Shown: piece after piece, positions 9,325-19,900 of the stretch
Position numbering within the stretch: the stretch's first letter is position 1
Layout: every line of letters begins with the position of its first letter
Assembly: GCA_008330645.1 (NCBI GenBank)
Contig: VLTN01000021.1
Coordinates: 475,583-539,582 of the forward strand
From: Cafeteria roenbergensis
Taxonomy: Eukaryota > Sar > Bigyra > Bicosoecida > Cafeteriaceae
Length of the DNA: 64,000 nucleotides
Direction of reading: 5' to 3'
Notes under the pieces: generated by a model
The model's database searches: none
What the model saw: only the letters and a program-made list of their open reading frames with translations
What the model was told of the DNA's origin: nothing
Position numbers and translations under genes: made by a program

Positions 9325-9960
9325 ATGGTCCGATTGCGTTCGGCAAGCGTGGCAGCGCTGGCTGGCCTGGCAGCTGCGCTCCTCCTCGTGGCAGCGAACG
9401 GGGCTGAGCTTGCGCGCGGTGCGGCCGCTGCTGCTACCGCGACCGAGTGGGTGTTCAAGGTTTTGGCGGTGGACGAGTTCGATGTCGCTGCCGGCGACTC
9501 CAGTGCTCCCGGCCTCTCCGTGGCTGTGGTCCGCGTGCGGCTCCTGATGCCCAGCTCAGGAGACGAGGTCTCGTTGGCTGGCAGCATTGGGCGGGTGGTT
9601 CTGCGGGCTCGGGGCCAGGCGAAGCCGCTGCCCATGGTCGGCACCATCTGCAGCGCCACGCTCTCGCCCTGGGGAGGCGACGGTGAGGCCGACGACCATG
9701 GGCTTGTTCGCGCCGTGCTGGAGCAGTCTGCGTGGACAGCACGCGCGGCCGCACCGACGTCCGTGCCAGGGGCCAAGGACAGTGACCGGCGCCTGTCATC
9801 GCTCGACCTCGTGTTCGTCCCGCAAGGCGGGGCGGCGGGCATCCGCGACGTCAGCGACGACGCCGCCGTGCTGAGCGCGCTGGAAGCTCGCGCGCCCACT
9901 CCGCCTCCGGCCGTCGAGGGCCCGGACGTCACGTTCGAAGGCCACGCAGACGAGCTGTGA
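9325..9960 (+). CDS. Small secretory-pathway protein with KDEL-like C-terminus (HADEL)
   Basis: 211 residues in a single exon. The N-terminus is a clear signal peptide: MVRLRSAS followed by a hydrophobic stretch AALAGLAAALLLVAANG. The body contains a beta-rich segment (WVFKVLAVDEF, LSVAVVRVRLLMP, GRVVLRARGQ) and a short CSATLSPW motif. The protein ends GHADEL. The final ADEL resembles ER-retrieval tetrapeptides (KDEL, HDEL and variants), which with the signal peptide suggests an ER-lumenal resident. I do not recognise the family. There is no membrane segment after the signal peptide. Confidence 0.75.
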   Translation: MVRLRSASVAALAGLAAALLLVAANGAELARGAAAAATATEWVFKVLAVDEFDVAAGDSSAPGLSVAVVRVRLLMPSSGDEVSLAGSIGRVVLRARGQAKPLPMVGTICSATLSPWGGDGEADDHGLVRAVLEQSAWTARAAAPTSVPGAKDSDRRLSSLDLVFVPQGGAAGIRDVSDDAAVLSALEARAPTPPPAVEGPDVTFEGHADEL

Positions 9961-10568
9961 AGGCGAGTGGAAGGCGGCTGTCCAGCTTGCCCTCTCAACT
10001 GCAGGGCCGGTCGTTGTGTGACGCGCCCGGCCGGAAAGCAAATGATCATTTGCTTTGTGGCGTGTTGGAATCTGTGCTGACGCGGCGACAGCGAGGTGGA
10101 AATGCGCACACGACGCACTCACGGTCTCAGGCTTGCAAGACAGCTCTGCTGGCCAAACCATCACTCCCCGACGGAGCGCGAGCCGCCACTTGCGCCCGAG
10201 CAGCCGACCGCTGCCCGCGCATTCCACCCTCAGTGGCGACCGCACTGGACTGCAAAGGTGAAGCGGGTGCCGGGGTGGAGCGCAGGGGCGATGCGGAGGC
10301 GCCAGGGGCTCGCTCGGGGCCAGGAACGCGCTCGCGAATTGCCGCCCGCAGCACAGCCGGCTCAGACAGGGCCACCGCTGAGCGGGGTGCGCCCCCGTCC
10401 CCCCCATCGCGTGCCCCGAACCCGCCTCACTCCCACCCCAAGCCACCCAGCCCGGCGGAACCCCGTGTGCTTGCGACTCTTGGCCGCAGGCTTGGGCGGC
10501 TCTGTGTGGAACTTGCCGCAGGCTCTCGCGAATCCTTTGCTCAGTTCCCCGGCGCGCCAGCGGCAGCA
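9961..10568. other. Intergenic region with a 22-bp perfect palindrome
   Basis: No gene is called in these 608 bases between two plus-strand genes, although the frame of the downstream gene stays open through most of it. It should contain the 3' UTR of the HADEL gene and the promoter of the 10569 gene. The one striking element is the palindrome at 10035-10056. Confidence 0.55.
10035..10056. repeat. 22-bp perfect palindrome, AT-rich
   Basis: Two 11-base half-sites, AAAGCAAATGA and TCATTTGCTTT, abut with no spacer. It lies 75 bases after the HADEL stop and over 500 bases before the next ATG. It could be a dimeric DNA-binding site or a transcript hairpin (terminator or 3' processing signal). AT-rich palindromes of this length are not expected by chance in this composition. 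Confidence 0.9.
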
Positions 10569-13500
10569 ATGGCGGATAGGATGCGCGAGGCGGACGAGAT
10601 CCGTGCGCGCAAACTCGATGCGATGGACGCGATGGATCACGGCGCCGGGAGCAAAGCGCGGCCGAGCAGCGAATTCGCGCAGTCCCTGCGCTTCGTTGGG
10701 CGCGTCGCGGCCCAGAACGTGTGGGCGATGGCGACGCTTGGGGGAGCAATGCTGGTGATGGTCACGCGGTTCACGATCGGCGACTGGTTCAGCCTGCAGC
10801 TTCGGCTCCTGGCGTCGCTGGTCGTGTCGCCCCTCTCCGACGCGCAGCTGAGCGACTCCACGTTCGTCATCGGCCAGATTCTGGCGGCAATCTTCGTCAG
10901 CATTTTGACGTCGTGCACAATCGGGAGCACGGAGTGGTGGGGGGGCGTCGTCAAGTCGGCCAGCTTCCTGGAGCCGTGGCAGCGGCTGGCCATCAGGCTC
11001 GTGATGCTTGCTCGGGTGCGCAGCACCGCCCTCATTATGCTCATCAAGGCGCTCGTGATGCTCTGGAGCTGGTCGTTCCGGCCTCCCCTGCACGACCCGG
11101 GGGCCGTGCCGGTGCTGCCCCTGTCCGCTGCAGGACTCAGCTTCCAGAGCATGGCCGCGGCGGCCGCGGCGCGGTGGGAGCCTGCCGCCCACCCGCTGGC
11201 AGGTCGGGCCGCGGACGGCACTGCCGAGACGCTCAGCAGCGGATACCACATCGAGGAGGGCCTTCGTGCCTCCGGCTGGGTGCTGTTCAACGAAGCGGCC
11301 AGAGGCAGCTTCAGCCTCAACACAACGCTCAGTGCGGCGCTGGGGCTCGTGAGAGAGGACTGCCCCTCCTGCGACCTTACCTCCGACGCGGCGCGGTCCA
11401 AGCAGTCTCTGGTTGAGCTCTCGCGCCACGCTGCCAGCGTGGCCCGCGACACGCAGTTTCGCGCCCCGGGCGTGGGCGTTCGGGGACTCGGCGTCGTGCT
11501 GGACAGCTCTTGCCTCACCTCTGATTACTCGGGACTGGCGCGGCCGCCGCCCACCGTCGGCGGCGGCAGCCCGTGCCTCGGCGTCCCGTCCTCCTCCGCG
11601 CCGCTCGACCCCGAGCACGTGTGGGCGCCGTTCCCAGTGCTGACGTCGCCGCGCCAGCCCCGGGTCCAGGCAGCGGGCTGGATCCCGGACCACGTACGGC
11701 GTGCCGCCGACAGCGGGCTGGCGCTGCTGCTCCACGCCTCAGTCACGCTTTTCTGCATGCTGGTGGAGCTGGGAGTGGTGCGCATCAGCCCGCTGCGCGG
11801 ATCGCTCGGACGCTGGGCCAGCTACGCGACCGTTGTGTCGGCCCAGGCGCTGGCGCTGGGCGTGCTGCGCTCGTTCGCCAGGCTCAACAGGGCAGGGATT
11901 AGCTTCCCCGTGGCGCTGCTGGGCCTTTTGCGGGCGGCGCCGCTGCCCCTGCTCGGCATGGGGCTGGTGAACATCCTGGTCGGCGCGGTGACGTCGCTCT
12001 TCATCAAGGAACACTTCGGCTGGGGGGCCACGCAGGTGGTGATGGTGGTGGTCGTGAACTTGCTGCTTTCGCTGTGGACGGCGCGAGCGGGCGAGGCCCT
12101 GGCCGAGGCGCTCGCAACCGACCTCGCCGCGGGAGAGCACATGGGCTTCGCCGGGGGCGTTGTCGCCGTCAGCGCGTCGCTGCAGGGGCCTGTGGCAGCC
12201 GACCCCGGCATGATCCGAGGGGCGGCGGAGCTCTCTGCCTGGGCGTCCGCGCACGAGCCGATTCCGCCCTTCGTCGAGGCCATGGCTGCGGGGGCCCCCT
12301 TCGCGCCCACGTTTGACACCATGGCACTGACTGTCAGACTCCTCGTGTTGGCGTTTGCGGGGTGGGTCGGGCTCGTCTGGGTCCACGTGGGCACCTTCGT
12401 CGCCAGAGCCAGCTCCGTCTTCAACCTCGTCTTCACCGACGCAAAGCTCAAGGGCCGGCCCGAGCTGGGCGAGTCGCCGCAGCTCCTGCGTGTCCTCATC
12501 GCCATCGTGTCGGACATGACTGATGCCACCCGGAGCTGGGCGGTGGAGGACTCGCATCTGGCGCACGAGCAGGAGGAAGCGGGCGGCGCTCACTGGGAAG
12601 CTGTGGCGGACACCATGCAGCTCGGCTCGGCACCTGCGGCCGCTGGCATGGGCCGGGCCGCGGCGGCGGGTGGCCATGGGGACTCAGCTCCGCACGACGC
12701 GTTCCCGGCGGTGCCCGCTCACCCTCCGGGCGGCGTCGCGGCCTCGGTCGGTGCGGCCGCTGCTGCCGGCCGGCGGACCACCAGTCGCACGGGCACCGGC
12801 CGCGGCGATGGCTTGGCCGGGCAGCCAGACAGCCCCTACCCTCGGCAGCCCATGTCCACGGAGCGCCTCTTCAGCACGGCCGCCATGTCGCTGCTCGGCG
12901 TGCTCTCGGGCGTGGAGCGCCTCTGCAGCCACACCGAGCGGCTCGTGGCGCGGCAGGCCATCGATTTCGTCGCCGCGAATCTCGGGCCCACAGCCGTTGA
13001 CACGGGCCGCATCAGCATTCGGGTCAGCGTGACTCCGTCTGTGGCGCAGCTCGAGCAAGCGGCAACCAAGGCAGTGAAACTCTCTGGGCTGCCTGGCCAC
13101 GTCCTGGGGGCAGTCTGGGCGTCGCTGCCCGGCATCGCCCCGCCGTCGATGCCGCTCGTCACGTTGTCCTTCAATGGAATCAGGCTGCCCAGCGCGCAGG
13201 ACTGCATCGCCGTGACCAACGCCGAGCGCGCAGCCGCATCCCTCCCGCCGCTTCCGGAGGACAGCGGCCCGCCCCTGCGGCAGTTCCGGTCGCAGGTGTC
13301 CGCGGAAGTGGGGCTCCAGGCCGTGGGCGAGCAGCTTCGCCACGTCCTGGCGGCCGGACTCTCTGGTAACTCGCTCAGCAGAGTTGACGTGACTCTCATC
13401 GTGGACCCCCCGCCGCTCACTGGCGAGGAAGGAAGGCTGCTGTCGCTGGCGGGCGTGGCTACAATGGCGGCCGGGGCGCTGGTCCCAGAGCGGGCCGAGT

Positions 13501-15020
13501 TCCAGCTGCTGTCGTGGGAGGACGGCCAGTTCAGCGGCATCCTTGCCAAGCACCACGAGCCCATCACGCTGAGCCGCCACGCCAAGAAGCTCGAGGCAAT
13601 CGAGGGGGTCATCACGGACCGCATTCACTCGCTTCAGGAGATGGAGCACACCGCCGCCGCATCCAGGGCGGCAGGAGTGCTGGCCCAGCGCCTTGCCAGC
13701 GTGAGAGAGGCAGTGCATACGCTTCGGGCGGATGTCGTTGCCGCCAGGGGGGGCGGCAGCAGCGCCGCAGAGATGGTTGGCCACCTGCGCCTTCGCATCG
13801 TGGAGGCCATCTTCCTTGCAGCATCCGTTCACCGGGCGGAAATGGGCGTGTCGGAACATCGCTCGGCCTCCGCTGTGGCGGTGTCTCAGCTGGCCACCGC
13901 GCTCACGGAGCTCTTCGCAGACACCGTCATTGCTTCCCAGCTTCGCGACAGCAGCCCCATCGTCACCGTGGCCGTGTCTGTCCTCATGCTGGCCATGCAA
14001 TACCGCTTCTTCCCCATGTCGCGCGCGAACATCGACGCAGCCGTCAGCGCGGCCTTGGGCGTCACAGCGGCTGCGCCACAGGGCCCGGACGGCGCCGGTC
14101 TCCCGGTGGGAGGCGACGAAGTGCCCCCACGGGGCCCAGGTGCAGGCGGTGGAGGCGACGGCAGCGCAGGCGAGCGGCCAGGCGACGGCGGCAGCGACGA
14201 CGGCGGGAGCGGGGACTGCGACCAGCACCGTGCGCCCTCCTCCGCACCCGCTGCAAGCGTTGCAGGCCAAGCGCGAGGCTTGCCTCCTCTGGCGGGCGAA
14301 GAGGCAACTTGCCGTCCCGTCCCCGCGCCGTCTGCCCCCCCGTGCCTGACCGGCGCGCAAGCGGGCCAGCCGCCAGCGGCAGATGCCCCGGAGGATTTGG
14401 CAGAAGACGCGGAAGCAGCGGCAGAAGACGCGGAGGACGCAGAAGCAGCGGCGGAAGCAGCGGCGGAGGACGCGGAGGACGCGGAAGCAGCGGCGGAAGC
14501 AGCCGCAGCCGCTGCCGCGCCTGAAGCCTCAGGCGCCGCGGCCGCCGCAGGTGCAACGGCGGCGTCGACGGCCGGCGGTGGCCCGGCAGCACCTCCCAGC
14601 GCTCGCGATCACCATGGCTCCTGGCCCGCTGCCCCCTTCCCCGAGCTGCTGCAGGAGGCGTCCCACAAGGTCGCCTGCGATCAACCTGGCGCCAGCCGCC
14701 CAGGCGAACGAGAGCCCGCCCCCGCAGCCAACGGCGGCGCCGAGCCTGCTGGCAGGCACGGCATGCAGCCCGGAGGGGACGACCTGTGCGGCTTGGAAGC
14801 GATGGGCGGGGCTGCCGAGGCTGCGCAGCGCCCCGACGCGAATCGAGTTTGGACCGCCGGGCGCGGAGGTGTGGGTGCTGCGACGGGCCGCCAGCTCCCA
14901 GGCAGGGAGATGAGGAGGATGTTTCTGATACCGGCTGGCTCGCCGCTGCCCTCGGCCCCGCCGCCGCTGTCTGAGGACGTCCCCGCGAGTGGCGCGCCCG
15001 CGCACGACGAGCGCGCGTAG
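10569..15020 (+). CDS. Large multi-pass membrane protein, unrecognised
   Basis: 1483 residues from the ATG at 10569; the frame is open upstream but reads as low-complexity leader, so this ATG is preferred. Three hydrophobic segments lie around residues 50-180 (for example GGAMLVMVTRFTIG, ILAAIFVSILTSC, ALIMLIKALVMLW). A soluble loop of about 200 residues follows, then about five more segments around 380-620 (LLLHASVTLFCMLVELGVV, VVMVVVVNLLLSLW, LLVLAFAGWVGLVWV). The C-terminal half (about 750-1170) looks like an ordered helical cytosolic or lumenal domain, followed by one more hydrophobic stretch (VTVAVSVLMLAM). The last 300 residues are low complexity, including repeated AEDAEDAEAAAEA units. 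No transporter or channel signature is recognisable. Confidence 0.75.
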   Translation: MADRMREADEIRARKLDAMDAMDHGAGSKARPSSEFAQSLRFVGRVAAQNVWAMATLGGAMLVMVTRFTIGDWFSLQLRLLASLVVSPLSDAQLSDSTFVIGQILAAIFVSILTSCTIGSTEWWGGVVKSASFLEPWQRLAIRLVMLARVRSTALIMLIKALVMLWSWSFRPPLHDPGAVPVLPLSAAGLSFQSMAAAAAARWEPAAHPLAGRAADGTAETLSSGYHIEEGLRASGWVLFNEAARGSFSLNTTLSAALGLVREDCPSCDLTSDAARSKQSLVELSRHAASVARDTQFRAPGVGVRGLGVVLDSSCLTSDYSGLARPPPTVGGGSPCLGVPSSSAPLDPEHVWAPFPVLTSPRQPRVQAAGWIPDHVRRAADSGLALLLHASVTLFCMLVELGVVRISPLRGSLGRWASYATVVSAQALALGVLRSFARLNRAGISFPVALLGLLRAAPLPLLGMGLVNILVGAVTSLFIKEHFGWGATQVVMVVVVNLLLSLWTARAGEALAEALATDLAAGEHMGFAGGVVAVSASLQGPVAADPGMIRGAAELSAWASAHEPIPPFVEAMAAGAPFAPTFDTMALTVRLLVLAFAGWVGLVWVHVGTFVARASSVFNLVFTDAKLKGRPELGESPQLLRVLIAIVSDMTDATRSWAVEDSHLAHEQEEAGGAHWEAVADTMQLGSAPAAAGMGRAAAAGGHGDSAPHDAFPAVPAHPPGGVAASVGAAAAAGRRTTSRTGTGRGDGLAGQPDSPYPRQPMSTERLFSTAAMSLLGVLSGVERLCSHTERLVARQAIDFVAANLGPTAVDTGRISIRVSVTPSVAQLEQAATKAVKLSGLPGHVLGAVWASLPGIAPPSMPLVTLSFNGIRLPSAQDCIAVTNAERAAASLPPLPEDSGPPLRQFRSQVSAEVGLQAVGEQLRHVLAAGLSGNSLSRVDVTLIVDPPPLTGEEGRLLSLAGVATMAAGALVPERAEFQLLSWEDGQFSGILAKHHEPITLSRHAKKLEAIEGVITDRIHSLQEMEHTAAASRAAGVLAQRLASVREAVHTLRADVVAARGGGSSAAEMVGHLRLRIVEAIFLAASVHRAEMGVSEHRSASAVAVSQLATALTELFADTVIASQLRDSSPIVTVAVSVLMLAMQYRFFPMSRANIDAAVSAALGVTAAAPQGPDGAGLPVGGDEVPPRGPGAGGGGDGSAGERPGDGGSDDGGSGDCDQHRAPSSAPAASVAGQARGLPPLAGEEATCRPVPAPSAPPCLTGAQAGQPPAADAPEDLAEDAEAAAEDAEDAEAAAEAAAEDAEDAEAAAEAAAAAAAPEASGAAAAAGATAASTAGGGPAAPPSARDHHGSWPAAPFPELLQEASHKVACDQPGASRPGEREPAPAANGGAEPAGRHGMQPGGDDLCGLEAMGGAAEAAQRPDANRVWTAGRGGVGAATGRQLPGREMRRMFLIPAGSPLPSAPPPLSEDVPASGAPAHDERA
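14395..14520 (+). repeat. Ala/Glu/Asp-rich coding repeat
   Basis: Imperfect GCGGAAGCAGCGGCGGAAGA-type units encode an alternating acidic and Ala tract (EDAEDAEAAAEAAA) in the disordered C-terminus of the 10569 gene. Confidence 0.8.
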
Positions 15021-15329
15021 TCAGGTCTCACTTCTCGCTGCATCTGCCGCTGGATCGGATCGGGCGCGTGGGCGCGCGTAGGTTGCCGCTGCGAGCTTCG
15101 TGTGCGCTTGGAGTGTGAGTGAGCTGCAGCTTGCTGGGCGCTGCCGCGCGCGCGAAAAAAAAGGGCGGCCCACACGTCTTCCCCCCCCTGTGCGTTCTGT
15201 TCGGCAGGACAGGCCACTGCTCAGCACGCAATCAGGTCCACTCTCGTCACAGTGGCTTTCGCGCGCATGGCGGGCCAAGATCCAGGCCGTCCAGCACCCG
15301 ACCGCCACGGATAATGTGGCACGCGCTGC
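15021..15329. other. Convergent intergenic region
   Basis: No gene is seen in these 309 bases. They lie between the stop of the membrane protein and the stop of adenosine kinase on the other strand and presumably hold both 3' UTRs. An A9 run (15155-15163) is the only notable tract. Confidence 0.6.
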
Positions 15330-16795
15330 TCACTCGGAGGTGGGCACGACGCAGCCGGACACGCGGATGATGTGGGACGCGGCGTCGTTGCCGCAGGTCA
15401 CGCACTCCGGGATGGACTTGCCCTGGGCGAGGGCGGCGAGGTAGCCGCCGACGAAGGCGTCGCCGGCGCCGTTGAGGTCGACGATCTCCTCGGCCGGCAC
15501 GGTGGGCACGGCGAACTCCTCGACGGTGCCGTCGTGCGCGACCACCACGGGGTCAACGCCCTGGGTGATGCACACCACGCGCGCGCTGGCGCCGCTGGCA
15601 AGGGGCAGGGCGGCGATGTGCTTGGCGACGTCGGCGACGGCCTTGCTGGCGAGGCCGTTGGCCTCGGCGTAGGCCTCGGCCTCCGTCTCGTTGCCGAAGA
15701 CGAGGGTGGCGTAGGGGAGCACGCGGTGCATCTGGTCCTTGAAGAAGCTGCAGAGGAAGGGGGCGGAGAGGTTCATGGCGAACGTCTTGCCCTCGGCGAC
15801 GCAGTGCTTGCCGGCGAGCTCCATGGCCTCCGGGGACACGGTGAGGTGGAAGCCGGCGGAGTAGACGATGCGGGCGGCGGCAAGGGCGGCCTGCACGGGC
15901 TCGGAGTTGAAGTGCTCCACCTTGTACTCGTTAGCAGCGGCGAGGTTGGCGCAGAGGGAGCGCTCCTTGTCCACGACGAGCACGGCGCAGGTGCCGGTCG
16001 GCTTCTCCTCGTCCTCGCGGTACAGGACCTGCACGCCGTCGGCGGTGGCGGCCTCGCGCAGCTTGGCGCCGAAGTCATCCTTGCCCACGCAGCCGACAAA
16101 GGCGGTGGCGCCGGCCTCGCCGACCTTCCACTGAGCAACGCGGATCGAGTTCTGGGTGGCGCCGCCAGCGATGTACTTGACGTCGTGCTTCTCGACGAGC
16201 TCGGAGTAGAGCGGGAGGTGCTTGTCCTCGGCGAGCGCGGCGTCGCCCATCTTCAGGCCGTACCTGCGACGCAGCGAGGGCAGAAAGGAGGGGCGCACGT
16301 CGGGCGTGGCTTGAGGTGTTCGAGCCCGCGCGAGCGGAACAGACCCCGCTGTCGCTCCCTCGAAGCCGTGGGGGGTTTTCCGCGAGGAAGAAGGGTCAGG
16401 ATACCCCTCGCTTGTCCCTTGGTAGCTCGTGGTGCGCGAGGCGCGCTGGCGGACGTGGCATCCTGACGCGCGCGCTTCCGCAGCCGGTTGCGGCCCGGAA
16501 GCGACGGCCAGCCTTGCGCCCCCCCCGCCGCGCCCTCCCCTTCCCCGAGCAGAGTCCTAGGCGCTGTCGCCGCGCAGCGGCCGGGCGCCGATTGCGGGCG
16601 GGGCGACTGCGGCGCTGCCCGCGGGGCAAGAGGCGCGCGCAGGGAGGACGAGGATCGAGCGGGACGGCCGCCCCGCGCGACTCACTTGGTCACCGTGTCC
16701 ATGGTGGTCTCGGCGGAGATGTCGAGGAGGGGGTTGCCAAGGCCGAGGATGGCGCCCTTGAGCGAGCCGGCGGCGGTAGAGGCAGCGGAAGCCAT
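15330..16795 (-). CDS. ADK: Adenosine kinase
   Basis: A PfkB-family ribokinase that phosphorylates adenosine to AMP (purine salvage, methyl-cycle support). Exon 1 is 16795-16686 and exon 2 is 16263-15330, with a 422-nt intron (GTGAGT donor, CGCAG acceptor). The joined product is 347 residues, the usual length. Motifs in order are LGLGNPLLDISA; LAEDKHLPLYSELV; YIAGGATQNSIRVAQW, the adenosine kinase signature; GCVGKDDFG; EEKPTGTCAVLVV; NLAAANEYKVEHF; NLSAPFLCSFF; LVFGNETEAEAYA; and DLNGAGDAFVGGYLAAL, the PfkB signature 2 with the catalytic Asp in GAGD. The gene is head to head with importin-4 across 188 bases. Confidence 0.97.
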
Positions 16796-16983
16796 TGCGA
16801 GGATGGGGAGCGCTGTCGAGCGAGGGGGCGGGGTGGCGAATCGTCGGCTCTGCAGCGCGGCGCAGCTCTGCCGCGGCAGGTCAGCGCGGCCTGTCGAAGC
16901 TGGTGCGGCTCTGCGGGGACGGCTGACGGGGACGGGGTCGCCGCGCACGCCCCAGGCTCGCGCTATCCCGCAAGGAACACCCA
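16796..16983. promoter_or_regulatory. Divergent promoter, ADK / importin-4
   Basis: 188 bases between two outward-facing start codons, GC-rich, with no recognisable TATA element. Inferred as a bidirectional promoter from geometry alone. Confidence 0.45.
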
Positions 16984-19900
16984 ATGGCGTCCGCCCCTCC
17001 TGTTGGGGCGGCTGAGCTGCGGGCTGCGTTCCTGTCCCTGCAGGTGCCGCACACCGAGACCGTGCGTGCGGCAGAGGCCTGGATTAAGGACTTCTGGATG
17101 CGCAAGGCCAGCCCGGCGGCGTTCTTTTTCCTCCTTGAGCACGACACGGATGACTCGGTGCGTGCAATGGCCGGCGCAAGCCGCTCTTCGCTCGCGTACC
17201 TCTGCCCGGCGTGCGCCGGGGCTGGGGGAGTTGCGGCTCCGCGCGCTGCGCACTGCGCGGCGGCAGGAACCGCAAGTGCCGGCGAGCCCGTTGGAAGTCC
17301 TTGAGCGGGCGTTTGTATACGTGCAACGCTGTGGCTGCTGGGCGGGGGAGGGGGTTTATGCGGGCCGGGTGCGGCAGCGTGCGCCCCGGGTCGGGCTCGC
17401 TCAGGCACGTCGTCGCGGCCCATTGAGCGCAGTCTACTGCCCCGCCGCTCCCCAGCCCCGTTCCCCTGCGCCGTGCCGCGCAGGTCCGCCAGATGTCTGG
17501 CGTGCTGGTCCGCCTTCGCATCCACGCGTACATTCGCAAGTTCGAGCCGGCCACCCTCGCCCACGTGAAGTCCCTCCTCCTCCGCCGGCTGGCCGAGGAG
17601 CCCGAGCGCCCCGTGCGCGTCGCCATCTGCGCAGTGGCTGCCGCAGTGGCCAAGACCCACCTGGCGACCTGGCCGGAGCTGCTGGCCTTTGTGGGCGAGC
17701 GCTCCTCCAGCGCCTCGCCCCAGGACCGCGAAACCGCGCTCCTGCTCCTGAGCGCAGTGATGGAGTCCGCCGTCTCGGCGATGCTGCCCAGCCTCCCGGC
17801 GGCCGTGCCCATCGTGGGCCGCGGGCTCTGCGACACGGACACCAAGGTGCAGATCCAGGCGCTGCGGGCGAGCACCCAGGCGCTGCACATGATCCCCTCC
17901 AACGCCGACCTCGACCCGTTCAAGCCGCTCGTGCCGCACCTGCTCAACGTGGTCGGCAGCTGCCTCGCCGGCCGCCACAACGACCTGGCCGGCGACGCCT
18001 TCGAGGCCCTGCACGACGTGGTGACGGGCCACATGGGCCTGCTCACGGAAAGCATGCAGACGCTGGTGACCATGCTCGTGCAGGTCGTGGGCTCCTCGGC
18101 GATGGAGGTGGCCACCCGCGACAAGGCCTCCCTCCTCCTCATGGACATCATCTCGGCCCGCCCCGTGGCGGTCACCAAGATGGGCATCGTGCCTCACATG
18201 CTCGCAGAGTTGCTCAAGGTCACGTCGGACCTCGACGTGGACCCCATGGAGGAATCGCGTGCCGCACTGCTCTCGCAGGACAAGGCCGCCGGAAGCGGGG
18301 TGGCGGCCGGCAGCGCCACCACGGCCGCCACCGAGGGGTCCGGCCCCGCCCTCGCGGCCATGCCGCTCGGCTCCGGCTATGACGGCGGCGGCGAGACCAA
18401 CGCGGTGTCCGTCGCGGCGCGCGTGCTGGAGATCATGGCGCTCCACATTCCCGGGCGCACCTACTACCCGCTCGTGTTCGACGCCGTGGCCAGCTGCCTC
18501 AAGAACCCCGACTGGCGCGTCCGCTACGCCGGCCTCATGCTCGTGTCGGTAAGCGCCGACGGCCTCAAGACCGCCATGCGCGACAACCTGGAGCCCCTCG
18601 TCAACGCCGTCCTCACGCCGCTCGCGCTCTCGGGCCAGGACTCCGCCCGCCCCGTCGTCTACGCCGCGCTCTACACGCTGGGCAAGCTCGGCGAGCACGT
18701 GAGCAACTTCCTCCTCAAGCACGCTGACACCATCCTGCCGCCCGTCCTGGCCTGCCTCAGCGACCCCGACCTGCTCATCCAGGACACGGCAGGCTACGCG
18801 ATCGAGCTGCTCGCCGACTGCGAGGCCGCGAGCTCGCTGCCCGCGCACGCCGACGCCCTCATGGCAGCCGTGGGCGGCTGCCTCGTGTCCCCGCACGCCG
18901 CCATCCGCCTTCGCGGCGTCATGCTCATGGGCTCTGCCGCCATCGGCATCGGGGCGGACTTCCACCGCTTCATGGAGCCCTCGGTCAGGGCCCTCATGCC
19001 GCTCCTCAGCGTGACGGACCCGTCCCAGCTGGAGCTGCGCGGCTACGCCACCGACTCGATGGGATACATCGCGCGCGCGGTGGGCCGCGAAGCCTTCAAG
19101 CCGGTGCTCGCGCGTACGGACCTCATTGCCCGCCTCGGGCAGAACCTGGAGCTCGCCGACGCCCTGGCCAGCGGCGGGGTCGGTGGCGCCGACGGCTCGG
19201 AGCTGGGCGTGGCGGACACGCTCCGCCAGCTGACCTTCGCCTTCTTCGCCAGCCTGGCGCCCGTGCTAGGGGACGAGTGCTCGACCTTCCTGCCCTCGCT
19301 CATGCCCGTGCTGAAGCAGTTCCTGTCCATGGCCCGCGTGCACTACGAGGACCGAGAGATGCCGTTGGGCATGGGCTCCGAGGCCAACGCGTCGGTGCGC
19401 AGCATGGGCGCCGGCTTCCAGGGCGAGAACTCGACCCCCGACGAGTTTGCGGCCGAGGACGGCGAGGACGACGGCGACGACCACGCCAAGACGGCGGTGA
19501 TGCACATGGAGGACTCGGACTGCCGCTCGCAGGCCATGCACATGCTGGGCGCCCTCCTCTCGGCGGTGGGGCCCCCCATGGAGCCCTTCCTCTCGGACGT
19601 GATTAGCATGGTGGCGAACAACCTCCTCTTCTACGACGAGGCCGTGCGCGAGAACGCCGTCCTCTCCCTCGGCTTCGCGTGCAGGTGCGCTGCCAAGTGC
19701 GACGCCGCGTCGGGGGACGCCGTGACCCCACCGCCCGGCCACCCTGCCGGGACTGTTGTGTCCGTTGAGCCGGCAAAGCTGGGAATGGGGCCGCGCGCCT
19801 CGAAGCTCGCCCCCGAGGCCGTCATGACCTTGGTGGAGCGCATCGGCAAGGACGAGGAGGCCGGCACTGCGGCCGCCGGCTTCCACGCCATCTGCACCAT

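Noticed and set aside
8798-10118. N-terminal extension of the FAD oxidoreductase frame past 8797
   Set aside because: It lacks protein-like sequence and crosses the HADEL gene; a GT-AG intron and a signal-peptide exon at 9021-8961 explain the start better.
9957-10568. Open frame upstream of the 10569 membrane protein
   Set aside because: Low-complexity translation with no homology-like content, and it contains the 22-bp palindrome; treated as intergenic or 5' UTR.
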